From positions 1,083,501-1,147,500 of the forward strand of contig WARS01000015.1 of assembly GCA_008933995.1 (NCBI GenBank): 64,000 nucleotides of DNA. The letters are read 5' to 3'. The stretch comes from Datnioides undecimradiatus. Lineage: Eukaryota > Chordata > Actinopteri > Lobotiformes > Datnioididae. A model generated the notes under the pieces. That model worked only from the letters and a program-made list of their open reading frames with translations, searched no databases and was not told the origin of the DNA. Within the stretch, counting starts at the first letter, position 1. Every line of letters begins with the position of its first letter. The translations under genes and the position numbers were made by a program. Shown one piece after another: positions 1-11,460 of this stretch.

Positions 1-1314
1 CAGATGCCTACAAGAACGCGTTTCAGGGCGTTTAAAACGATGCAAACGGACGGAGAGATTTACAAATGGTCGGAGGCTTTGTATTTTTGATCATGTGTGA
101 TCACATCGGCTTTATAACTATAGCACAGAGCCAAAAAGACACTGCATGGGCTGTGCAGGCTGATCCGCTGTTGCAGGGGGGCCTCAGCTCCTAACGCCTC
201 CTGTGCACACAGTGTGTTGTGCTTCTGGACGCCGGGCAGCCAGGGCCACATGCAGCTGATGCTGATCCCTGACCCTTCGACGCCTGCCTGCAAAATTAAA
301 AACAATTCAAAAGAAAGAAAAACAAACAGTGCGACGGACACCTTTACCCGCAGATCTATGGGCATCTTTGCACACACTCCATGTTGTGTCCTGACTGTTT
401 GTTAGACTAACAGACACTGACTAATAGTCAAATCGAGGACAGGATGCCGCTTCAACCTTTCAAAATAACGTTACACGTTGTTGGACCGTGCGTCTGTGCA
501 CCATGGAGAAGTTTGACTCTGACGTTATTTTTGATAATAATGGCGTTAGGAAAGATTTATAAGGAAACACTTGTTCGCTGCTGCGAGAGGCATTACACGG
601 TCCCACCTAATATTTAGTGCAGAAGCTAATTAGCGGATTATTTCATCCTGTTTTATACATTTTCCGAGCACACGAACTCACTAACATTAAGATAATGCGT
701 TCCACATTCGTGATTAAAACCAAAACACCACTTACATTGTAAAATGTCTTACAGCCCTGATGTAACATTGACAAATTAAGACAACACGTCCAGTCCTGTT
801 TTGAGTTTCATTTGTTTTTGCAAATGGACTTCCGGATTATTTGCCTTCTGCGTGGAAACGGTAATCCTGCAGCAGCATATTGAATTAAGATGTGTTAGTT
901 TAGGAAACAAGGTGGGATTACTATTATTTTTTTAATTTTTTAATGAAGCTGATGCCGTCAATATATAAAATGACGCCAAAGCTCTCGACCTGCTTTGAAA
1001 CAGCGGTGATTTTGACCCGGTTTTTGTGAGTGAGAACCTTGTTGCTGCAGCGAAGTTAGTGTAACTTTTGCTCAACACCTCTGTAGCCATATGAAAAATG
1101 GCACTTGGAAAAAAAAAGGAGGAGGGAAAAAAAAGGGGGGGGGGCGGGGGGGCTCCACCGTGCGCACTGCGCTGAACACAGAACAAACACCAACACTGTC
1201 ATATTTCTGCAAGTCCCAATTTAAAAAAAAAATAATAATCAAACTCATTCTCATGTTTAAATTGGAGGATTTTTTTATTTGAGTGGTTGTGTTGAAAAGG
1301 GAGGAGGGGGTGAG

Positions 1315-1349
<35 letters not shown>

Positions 1350-4251
1350 AGGAGGGGGGTGTAGCTTCTTTTTGTCCAAATCTGATCCCCAAATTATTCT
1401 GGGGGCTCAGATTGGTGTGAAAGGGACGAGAAGGTCACTTGAAATCGCCTTTTATCCGCTGGCTTTTTTTTTTTTTCTTTCTATGGATCAGCAACTTTCA
1501 ATAGACATAATCTAATCGCTCTTAATGGAAAGGCCATTCGTGAGAAATAGTGGAAATATCGTTGAGCCTATAGGCTACAGCCATTTAAGTCCGAGGCACT
1601 TAACAGACAACTAGAGTTCACAAAATTGCACGACTATTAATTATTACTGAAAAGTGTTTCCCCCAAAAACAAGGGAAGTTCAAATATCAGTTTAAAACCC
1701 TGTGTATTCAGAGTAGATGTGTGTATTATTTTAAAAAATGTTAATTTCTATGTTATTTCATTTTATTATTTTGCAGTATAAAGTTATCTTCTTGCCCCAA
1801 AATGACTTTGGTTTCACTGTAAAATTACATTACCCTGCAGTGTGAATCATCCTAGTTTGTATGCAGATATGATTGTTTATTCCCTCATTATTTTTAATAT
1901 GGCCTCGCGTCTCCAGAGATTCGAGATCCTTCAGTTTTAGACGTGATGAATGAAAGCCTCTTTCCAGGGTTTTTGCATCCCAGACTATAATTGAGGACAA
2001 TAACTGCAATGACTTTCCCAATTAGGCTTGAGGTTGGAGTTAAGTTAGAGGGACTGTCAGTTTAAGCTATGGGCAATGGCTTTATTGCTCACTAACCATC
2101 ATTTCTTTAGAGCCTATGTGCTAATTACTTTGGATGGTCCCAGAGACGGAGATTATAAATCCATTAGCACCCAAACCCTCGTGGTTCCACAGTGCAAACA
2201 CTGTAATTTTGTAGTACACCAAAAAACCCAACTTTAAGTACCAGAAGCGAGATGAAGGGAAACAGATTTTCAGCAGCGTGTGGACTTCTCAGGGATCCAC
2301 AGTGAGAGGAAGCCATAGCGTGTATCAATCAGCAGCTGAGCCCAAACACACAGAGGAAAACTAAGCAGAACAGAAAATGAACTGACAGGCGAAAACGTCT
2401 CATCAGACGCTTTTCACTGTCACTGGCCGGCGGCTGGCTGTTTGGGTCAACGCGTCAACCTAAAGCCGCACAGTGATCACAGACGATCAACGCGATTTTT
2501 AAGATCGTGGGTTCTGTTTTTATGCAAGTTTTGTGGAATCGTTTATTCCGCCTCCCCAAGTGGCTGTGAAATATCCAGGGAGCGGCGCAGCCTTAAGGAA
2601 TAAAGTGAATTAAAATAAGACTTAATACCTGTTTGACTGCATTTAGAGAAGGCAACACACACACACACAAAAAAAAAAACGGGACCCAAACGGGGGCGCG
2701 CGGAGGCATCTCACCCTTTTTAAGTAATTTATTTCGGGGAAACCGGAGGGCAAAGGTGGAATTCTTGAGAAATTCAACAAGGATAAGGGAGCTTTAGGAA
2801 TTCTGCACGCAGATTACCTTTCATCCCATCCTCACATTATCCGACAACACACAGTAGAAATATAGCTGGGCGACAAAAGAGCGAGATTACCCTCCGACAC
2901 AGAGGAGTGCAAAACAATTTTTTAAGAAGTATTGCGATTAATAGGGGGGGGGGGCGAGCAAGGAAGGAGAGACAGAGGAGGAGAGAGGAGGAGGAGGGGT
3001 GGAGGTGAGGGGGGTCAACACCGTAGAGGAGAGATTCCCTGTGTGCTTAAAGTGGGAGACAAAAAAAAAAAGAAAAGAAGAGGGCATGGCTCACCCTTCA
3101 TACTGTCCTGTCACCGTCGTGGTGGTGCGCTGGATACTGAAGCCACAGAGTTAACCCAGCTTTTTATGCTGGCATCATCATATTTATGGCGTTTGAATTC
3201 ACATTAAATATCATAGAAAACAGAGCAAAGCTGACCAGAGATCAGATCAGTCATATAAACGTGTCAACAAACCTGTTCTCTTTGTATTTTGCTGTTTATA
3301 CTGGTTATGATGCTTTGCAGTGACTGCTGACTCCAGGTCAGAGTTTGCCCCCCCCCCTTTTTTATGCTTTAACTTTTAGTGTGTAACTAAAGGAGTGGCA
3401 TCACATCAGCACTGCGTTATTATCCCCCCCCCCATTTTTTTTTCCTTCCCCAACAAAAACCAACACACAGCAGGGGTTTAATTAGAAATGTAGTGTAGCT
3501 GAACCATCAACAAGCTGGAGCTGAGAAAGACTGAGCACGCTGGTGCCGGCTAGTTTACATCAGCACAGAGAAAACAGAAAATGATTCCCACACAAACTCT
3601 CGGAGGCAGTTTGAGCGAAAAACATATTTATTTATTTGCGTTTAGAAACCTTGAAAAGATTTTGTGCCGTAAATGAATGTATACAGGGACAGAGAGCTGC
3701 AATCAGTGTTGTGCTTTAATTTCAACCCCCCTAGACAACTGTGAAATACTATTTATTATAATATAGAATATAGCAGATTAGCAGACACCGTAATTGTGTG
3801 AAATGCATTTTTTAATATATCATACATCTCTAACTAATTAAACCACAAGATAGTCCTCTCTCACTCACGCCCACACGCGTACAAGTGCACAGAACTCCCT
3901 TGAGATTTTGTGTATTTTCACTTGAAGGGTGTGTGTCTGGTGTTTGCATGTGTGGGCACATGTGTGCAAAGAGACAGTGAAGTGAAGGTGGCCTGTGTTT
4001 AGTGTCCAGACCTGGCAGATTGTGACCTTATCAATGTGAAACTCTTAAGATAAATTATTCATAGCACCTGTTTGATGTCTCTGGCCAAAGAATGACAAAG
4101 GTGTAAGATTTGAGACGCGTCTCGAAGCCACAGACATCAGTTGCTGGGCGTCCTGCCTCTCTCTCTCTCTCTCTCTCCGTCTCCGAGAGCAGAAAAAGTC
4201 AGAAAAGGCTGAATTTTAAAGAACAAAAATGAACAATTTATTTCCTGACAG
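1..4251. other. Non-coding sequence, no gene seen
   Basis: No splice-flanked coding exon is recognisable. The stretch has a purine-rich poly-A/poly-G tract at 1108-1151, (GT)n at 1317-1345, an AC then poly-A tract at about 2656-2679, a G run at 2944-2954, C runs near 3350 and 3424, and (CT)n at about 4157-4177. Open frames here are short and low-complexity. Confidence 0.6.
1317..1345. repeat. (GT)n microsatellite
   Basis: About 14 GT units, preceded by a purine- and G-rich segment at 1108-1151. Confidence 0.95.
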
Positions 4252-4639
4252 GCCGCTGCAGAGGACAGCGACCAGAGAGCAGACACAGATAGTAAGTGCA
4301 CGCTAATCCTGCAGATATATTACCTCAATCTGCCATTTTCAGTGGGCAAGGTGTGGCTCCTCTCAGCTATTGTCTTAATGTCAGGTGACTCACAGGTGTC
4401 CAGTGATTATGTCTGTCACTGAGTCGGGCCACCCGCATTGTCGCTGCCCGCTGCAGGCTCGCCTCAACCAGAAACCGGAGGCGGAGAGCTGGTGTGAGCG
4501 ACTCAGCCGTGCTAACCTTGCCCCTTTGTGACTGAGTTTGTGTTGTGTCTCCTCGCAGGCACAGGGCGACGCGGCGGCCGGGGCGTTCGGAAGCACGGCG
4601 GGACGCGTCAGCGTGGCGCAAGGGCTGACACTGGGATGA
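4252..4639 (+). other. Weak candidate: two plus-strand exons, CpG-dense second exon
   Basis: A 40-nt segment (4252-4291) sits between a tttcctgacag acceptor and a GTAAGT donor. A second acceptor, tgtgtctcctcgcag, opens a CpG-dense segment at 4559. If joined in the phase where the first segment ends on a full codon, the second reads AQGDAAAGAFGSTAGR and stops at 4639. Both splice sites are good, but the peptide is unrecognised and all frames of the first segment are open. It may be a non-coding RNA or chance. Confidence 0.18.
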
Positions 4640-6088
4640 GATGTAATTTATGGCGAGTGCTGTTTGATTATAGGACAGCGACGGTGATACCACTACTTAG
4701 TATGAGTGTTGGGATCACTTGACACGACAGCGCTGCACTGACAAGCTCATTGTACTTAATCATACGTGTGGTAAATACAACATTAACGGTAAATTAATTG
4801 TCACTCCTGGAACAGATTTTAAAAGCAGCCCTCTCTGAATTTTACTGCTCAGTTGAGATTTAGTTTTATTCATTAAGTACATCACTGAAGTGTGTGTTTA
4901 TCAAGTACTATTCCAGGCTTTTCTACTCAGAAATGAATCCAAGTAGCCTGGAACGCAAATTCTTTCTCAATCATTTGTTTTGGAAAAAAGACCCTAGTAT
5001 GTTTTTTTTTGGGAAACTGGCAGCTGATCTCTTCATAGCGAGGGGGTCAACATAACACTCGGTATTAATAAAACAAATAAGGTCAGGATGGATATTAATG
5101 ATGATACATACAGATGCCCTGCGCACGAGCTTGAATAATGTGTGAGCGCGCTGAAGGAGGGCAAAATAAGAGGACACTCTCACAGATGCCCTCACACATG
5201 TTTGCGTGTTTACTTCTGTCTGCGTGTGTGTGTGCGCGCGCGCGATAGACGAGGACGTTTCCCTCAGATGTTCCCTTTGACCTTTGACCCCACAGCCGGG
5301 GTCAAGCCCTGACAAATGAGATGGTCGAGTTCTGGCCAGAACTGCAAACATTCCACAACAATCTTCCTGTCCTCCTCCTCCCCTCTCCTCATATCCGTCA
5401 TTCCTCACCCCTTCACTCCTCTCACTGCGTCTCCTCCACGACTTTGAGAGAGAGTCAGAGAAAGTTCTCCTAACAAACAAACACGCTTCTTTGTATTTAC
5501 TGTGGGAGGCTTAAGGCACACACCCTTCAAATTAAGAATTACAACATGGGTTGGATTTAATATCCCCCGACATCTGCCTTGTTCACAGAAGGCAAGGAAA
5601 ACAAAAGAGCATGATCTTAGAGGAGAAGCTGTGTTAAAGATTTGGATATTGCAACCCTGCACTTTGAAAGCACACTGCGTGCGTGCGTGCGTGCGTGTGT
5701 GTGTGTGTGTGTGTTTGGAAAGCTTGTCAGTGATGTCAAGGATGAGAAATGTTGCAGTGTGGTTTTTTACACACGCTGCTGGCTCTAGCATTTCCGGCAA
5801 CATTTCTCACTCTGCCTCCCTCACACCATCCGCTCTGCTGCAATATCCCCACATTTTTCCATCCTTTCACTTCTTCCCCTACCCTCCCTCCCTCCCTGCT
5901 CGCCTGCTCTCCGCTCTCTGACCACTCTTCTTACCCTTCCTCTCTGCTGCACCACCCTGCCCAATCTCAGCCTCTCCCTCCCTTCTCCCTCCTCCCTGCA
6001 CACTCACTCCCCCACCCTCACCACCTTCCTCCTCTTTTTTTTCCTCCACCCACTATTTTCTCAGATTTTCTAACATGCCGTTCCACAG
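4640..6088. other. Non-coding: mixed microsatellites and a pyrimidine-rich block
   Basis: GT then GC alternation lies at about 5225-5243, (GCGT)n/(GT)n at 5676-5714, and a strongly C/T-rich plus strand spans about 5815-6060. Open frames of up to 139 codons here come from the repeats. Confidence 0.6.
5676..5714. repeat. (GCGT)n then (GT)n compound microsatellite
   Basis: Five GCGT-type units pass into about nine GT units, an alternating purine-pyrimidine tract able to adopt Z-DNA. Confidence 0.93.
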
Positions 6089-6166
6089 AATGCTACCACC
6101 TGTGTCTTTAGGGAGAAAAGGGGGGGGGGGGGGCTATTGGTATTCCTCTTCGGGAAGCTGGTTAAG
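6089..6166 (+). other. Weak candidate exon (78 nt) with near-ideal splice sites
   Basis: A C/T-rich tract, a consensus-like branch point (ttctaac) and ttccacag precede the segment, and AAG|GTAAGTGG follows. One frame is open throughout in phase 0-0 and ends LLVFLFGKLVK, but the segment includes a 14-G run, which is unusual for coding sequence. It may be an exon of an undescribed transcript or a coincidence next to a pyrimidine-rich repeat. Confidence 0.25.
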
Positions 6167-6235
6167 GTAAGTGGCACCCTCTATTACAATGACACGGCAA
6201 ATAATGGTTCGGCTTGTTTTGTTTCTGCATTACCC

Positions 6236-6259
6236 TTTTTTTTTTTTTTTTTTTTTTTT
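6236..6259. repeat. Poly-T run of 24
   Basis: An uninterrupted T run. No retroelement body is evident on either side. Confidence 0.95.
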
Positions 6260-7307
6260 CCTCGTGGAATGACCCCGGCTTCCTAAGCATCACCGCCCTC
6301 CATCAGAGCTTTAGCTACAAGTCACTGCTGTAAAAACACACACAGTCACTATCGATGAACGTCAGCAGAGCAGCCACAGTGCCACAAAAGGAGCCTGGAG
6401 ACCAACAAAGCCGGCTGGTACAGTAACGCTGAGTGGATCGTGCTCTTGAACTTGCTTTCACAATGATGTAATATTACTAAAAGGCAATGCAACACAGCAA
6501 AGATCCTAATAAAAACACATCAATCTCGATATGCGCCTATGTGTTTTTTTTCCTCTCTTCACTCCCAGTTGAATTGTGATACCATTTGATGTTGGCTGTT
6601 ATGTGATTCATCGGAGGGTACAGCTGCTTCGCATGGATCTTGGCCTGGACAGGACTGTTTCCTCACAGGGCAGCCGATCACATGACTCAATCACACGGAT
6701 AGATCGGAGCCGTAATTGGCCGCGCGCTGGCGCATCACTGTGGCGGATCTGGGTGCATGTGTACAGCTCTCTGCTTCGAGTAGGAAAATGGTGGGCTGTG
6801 CTTTGCTTTCCGAGGCAAGAGGGCAGTGAGTTCGGTGCGCGTCTGTGGGTGGGGACTCCTCGATCGGGGGCTGTTGCTATGATGATCTACAATGCAATTA
6901 AATGTCATTACTTGGATCAAACACACAGCTCTGCAGATCGAACTGCAACGATGCACTGCCACACACTGAAGTTGCGCGACTGGAATGGTAAGAAAAGAGC
7001 TTTGGTATCCACGCACGTCATCGGCAGGGCAGTAGCATCTGTGTGATCCCTCTCCCTCCACCTCATGGCCCCCGTTTCCCCCTCCGTTCATTCACACCCA
7101 AGTAATGTCCACGCATTAATGACTAGTTGGCTGCCTGTATGTTCAGTCTAAATAAATAATAAAGCGTTCCTATCCCTGTCATCACCAACAGCCATCGACG
7201 GGGTTGAAGCAGGCGGCAAGCGACAGGCAACATGGAAAATATGTGTAGGCGTGTGTGTGTAGTCATGGCCATGTCCATGGTGCAGTTCAGCCGATTGTGT
7301 TTACGTC

Positions 7308-7334
7308 CCTCTCCTCCTCCTCCTCCTCCTCCTC
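7308..7334. repeat. (TCC)n trinucleotide repeat
   Basis: About nine TCC units. The frame across it reads poly-Ser but has no coding support. Confidence 0.9.
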
Positions 7335-10300
7335 TGTATGTCCACAGGCAGCTCAGGGATGTAAAGGAAGGGCTCAGAGCCACTTGATTCCCTGCCACCA
7401 CCCACCGTTACCCCAGTGTTACCGGAGCGTGGATGTCTGCCCCTGTCCCCCAGAGCCTCAGTCCCGCTCTCCCCCACCCTTCCTCAACCAACACGCACCC
7501 ACCAACCCAGCCCCCCGACCCCCAATCCCTCCACCTCCCTGCCTCGCTCCCTGATTCAGTGTGTAAAAGCGCCCCCTGAATGATGGATTACTGTGTCACC
7601 GCAGCCTGCGAAGGATTAATTTGTTTCATTGATTTCTCTTTAGGCAGAATGCCAGCGTCTGCCGCTTCCCACCTTTTCCCCAAGACTCGCAGCTGTAATA
7701 GACGGTAATGGCCTAAGACAAATCAACCCGTTTCTTGTAAAAATAGCACCAAATAACCCTCCCCACCCTCCAGCCTGCACTCCACTCACGAGCACGTCGG
7801 GGAATGGCGGTGCTGGGGTATCAGGGGGTGTTCGATTCATCCTCGTCCTCCATCTCTATCGGCCTGTCTGGCTATCCTTCCATACCGCTGTCCCTCCTTA
7901 TCCTGTGCCGAGCCAGAGGAGACCATCCAGTCACTCTAACAAAGCCATAAGTCTGCCGTACTTACAGCTCCCTCTCAGGCCTCACAATGGATGGGTAATG
8001 ACAGCGCTGTCTGGAGGGGGCTGTGGGAGTTGGGCCATTCTCTCCAGTAATGGAAGCAGTTACTGCCATTCCCTATACACCTGCAGGAACAGCTAACTGT
8101 TAACCACTGTGATCTATGGCAAGGCCTTACCGCACTAGGCTAAGGTTGAAGGGTTGTACTGACAAGGCTGAATTAGGGCACGTCGGCACAACGCGTCTAT
8201 CTTTCGGTCTTTGCTTCGGTGTATGGAGTTATTCTGCTGTACGTTGGGAGCTATGGAAAAGCATTGGGGTTATTTATAAACAAATATGTACCAATGAATC
8301 AGCGTTGGCTCGGCTCTTAGCGCCGCAGACTGACAATCCAGCATTCCTGACATTCACTGATTTAACGCAGACATAAGATGCTGCCACATCTTTACTACCC
8401 TGTCACTGCTTTGAACGATGGGAAACCCAAACTGCCTGTAACATTAAGCACACCACTACAGGCTGACTGTCCTCGAACGCTTTCCAATCCCACAGAGATT
8501 TACGAGCAGAACCAGATCCATTAATCCATTGTTGATTTGCTGTGGCTGCCCCGCGGGGTTTTTCGGATCAGATATCATACAGTGCTGAAACTCGCGCCGT
8601 CGCGCAGCAGGGTAGGCTGTAACACCCTGACCGGTGCTAAAAATGCTGCACCGAGCATTAGGAAACTGAATACAAGTCGGTGTTTTTAAATTTTCAAAAT
8701 GCACGGCACATTTGAAATTCCTGCACGTCTGCCACCGATCTCATTCACGCGCGAGCTGACAGATATATGAACTTTTGACAGAAAACACTGTCACTTAAGT
8801 TAAAAATTACAACGCAAGGCGCAGCGACAATCCACGGAGGGCTCAGCGCGGGTGAGTTAGAGCTAGTTCGCAATGTGATAATGGCCCAGGCTGTAGGGAA
8901 ATCTCATCATCTCGCTGCAATCAATTTAACAGTGTTTACAAAGCCACGGGCTGGGGTTTGTGCTTGGGGACAGAGCACTGGTCACCTGGTGCTCTACTAG
9001 ATCCCCCTGCTAAGCTGGCCTCTCCTGGGTAAACCTCCGCAAAGCCCCCTCATGTCTGACACCGCCAGGTCCTTCAAATACTGCTCTCAGACAGAGGATT
9101 AGGTAATCTCGCCATGATACTGTCCTTTTTCTCTATTTCTATCATCTTTTCTTCCTCGTCGTCACCCTCTCTCTTCCTCTGCATTCTCATACCTTACATC
9201 CTCCCTCCCTCTCTCTCCCTCCCTCCCTTCTCTGGCCCGTTGAAGTGCCTGTTCTGCTCAGGGCACATCCATCCTCAGGGGTCCTTAAATTCTTAAGTGC
9301 CTCCAGAAAAGGTTAGTTGGCAGGTAATTGTCCAGCTGTGGTTGGGCTTATCTTAATTGTGGGTGCTTCAGTGCAAGCTACACATCCTTTGATGAAGAGA
9401 CTTACAGTACGTGGAATAAAGCGATAGGACGACGGGATGAGAAAACAACCATTTTGAAGACTATTTGATATTTTTCCTTTGGTTGTTTTCATGTCGCCTT
9501 TTCGCAGTTATAGATGAACCACGTGCGAAAAGACCATTTACTTATTTTTTTAGTTAAAAAACCCCCAAAATATTAATATCAATCATTTTTTCAATTTATT
9601 TCTATTTGTGCATCTTAATCTCTAGTCCTGCTTTTTGTCTTTTCTATGCTTCAATGGATATGCTTCCACGTGCACAGTGGAAAAAGCAACGCTGACCTCA
9701 TGGTGTAAAAATTCAAAATGACTTCAGCGAGTCTAAATCCATACGTCTATTAGCCATCTGATCACATATATATATATACACATACATGTCAATAGGAAGC
9801 TTTAGGGGGGTTTAGTGTTTGCATTGCCCCAGTCAAAGGTCATGACTGACCAATAAAATATTTCCAGAGAGCCATCAATAACTCCGACATGCAGACTAAT
9901 ACAGTATGGGATTGTGGGTAGGGGGAGGACGCCTGCTGTGCTTGCTTCGAGCAGAATGGATGAACAAGAGGCCAAAAGGTTATTGGACAGACTTCGGCCC
10001 CCTGCCCCTGCGCCCTCTCATATGTGCATTTGATAGCGACAGGGGCAATTATAAAGGTATACTTCAGACAGGTCAAATGGGAGAGGGCAAAGTGCAGAAC
10101 CTTTAAAGCACTGGCCGGAGTCAAAGGTTAGGAGGGACATAGGACATCATAGCGCGCCGCTGGGCAAGGGGTAATGGAATCAGAGCTATAAAGACACAGA
10201 CTGATGAGGAGGATAAAGCACATCATATCATCTCTTCGTTTAAGTGATGCTTTCATAGACAAAGACAATTCCACGAGCCGCTCATTTTCAAAACCTCAAA

Positions 10301-11035
10301 CCGAGGCATCAAACGGTGTTTTGCTTGACTACAGCGACCGCTTGTTTGGTGCGCTCGCGCGGCGTGTGCGTGTGTGTTCATTTATGTATGTCGTCCAGAG
10401 GAGCTATCAGGCTTCATGACTATTAAATATGAATAGACCAAGGTCAGGGAAGGTCGTGGCATGCATTTAGCACCAGTGACCAATACCAAATGTAAAGGTC
10501 AAAGTGGAATTGCCTGAGTCGGGGAAATACAACGTTTGCTCGTCCACATTTATGCATCCCATTGGCAGTGATTTATGGCGGGAGATAAGCGTACAGATGG
10601 GAAGAAAACACTCTCTTTCTCCTATCCCGTCAGACTCGGTAAATACACTGCTCACTCATATCAATCACCATGTCACAGTGAATCGCCACTGTATGCTTCC
10701 CGTTTCAGATTAAAAACTGCCTTTGTCTTGCTCTGCCTTCTCCCTCCAGCTCTGGGGAGCACACTGGCGGTATTGTTGCTATTTCGCAAGCTCTGTATTA
10801 CCATTTCAAACAGCTGTGGTACAAAACTGGCGAGCATGTTCAAAGTCAGCGCTATGCTTTCGTTACATGCCGTCTTCCATGGATGGATTCCATACTGCAT
10901 CTATCATGCACTATAGATGTGAGGTCCTCAACTGATGCTGCTGAAGAGGAAATGGTATGCTTTTTTAAAAAATGCTGTTAGGTGACAAAATGATTTTTTT
11001 TTTTTTCCCGCTAATATAATGTTCCCCCACTTGAA

Positions 11036-11041
11036 TTTATT
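11036..11041 (-). terminator. Candidate poly(A) signal AATAAA of the RCC1 gene
   Basis: TTTATT on the plus strand reads AATAAA on the minus strand, 296 bp beyond the exon h stop codon. The position suits a short 3' UTR. The hexamer alone is weak evidence. Confidence 0.4.
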
Positions 11042-11336
11042 TCTAGGCCCCGTTGAGACTGCTGTGTTACCGATTCTCTTTTACTGGGCTTCCGTGCATT
11101 TTGTTAGCATTGAGGAAAAAAAAAAAATAATAAAAACCTCCACAACGTTACTTTCATCACAATACAGGACATTTAAAGGTTCAGCTTGGAGCAGGTCTGA
11201 TACTTATAAAACATCACTGCTGATTAAAATCAACTCCCTGTCCTCTGCGGGACGACATTCCTGTGCAGCAGCCAGACGGGCTATGCGGCGTTTTGCAGGA
11301 GCAGCCGCTCTGGGGGGGCCTTGACTGGGCCAGCGA

Positions 11337-11460
11337 TTAACTCCGTATCCTGGCTTTTAGAATTTCGTAGGCCTCTTGAACACGAACATGTTCCCCGTGT
11401 CCCTTCGGCTCCTTAAATGTGAAAACCAGCCTGTCACCGGTGCGCCGCAGCTTTCGCGAA
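11337..11460 (-). CDS. RCC1 gene exon h, probable terminal exon and stop
   Basis: A cgggggtag acceptor follows a T-rich tract. The exon supplies the last base of the Pro codon from exon g and 40 further residues (SRKLRRTGDRLVFTFKEP, then KGHGEHVRVQEAYEILKARIRS), ending in TAA at 11337-11339. The phase fits exon g, and a candidate AATAAA lies 296 bp downstream. The peptide is not recognised. The 3679-bp intron could hide another exon of a length divisible by three, and the gene could instead end at the TAA next to exon g, so this exon is less certain than the RCC1 exons. Confidence 0.55.

Larger units (their letters stand above)
6167..11035. other. Non-coding downstream flank of the RCC1 gene
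   Basis: A 24-T run lies at 6236-6259, (TCC)n at 7308-7334, CT-rich sequence at 9114-9235, and AT alternation near 9767-9776. The blocks at 7.9-9.0 kb and 10.1-10.95 kb are balanced in composition and free of simple repeats, as conserved elements often are, but I cannot test that. A 156-codon open frame at 6576-7046 has no splice or domain support. Confidence 0.6.

Noticed and set aside
5502..6111. Plus-strand frames of 139 and 120 codons
   Set aside because: They are produced by GT repeats and a C/T-rich block with few stop codons; the composition is Ser/Pro/Leu low-complexity.
6576..7046. 156-codon plus-strand open frame
   Set aside because: No recognisable motif, no flanking splice pair consistent with its frame, and overlapping open frames on the other strand.
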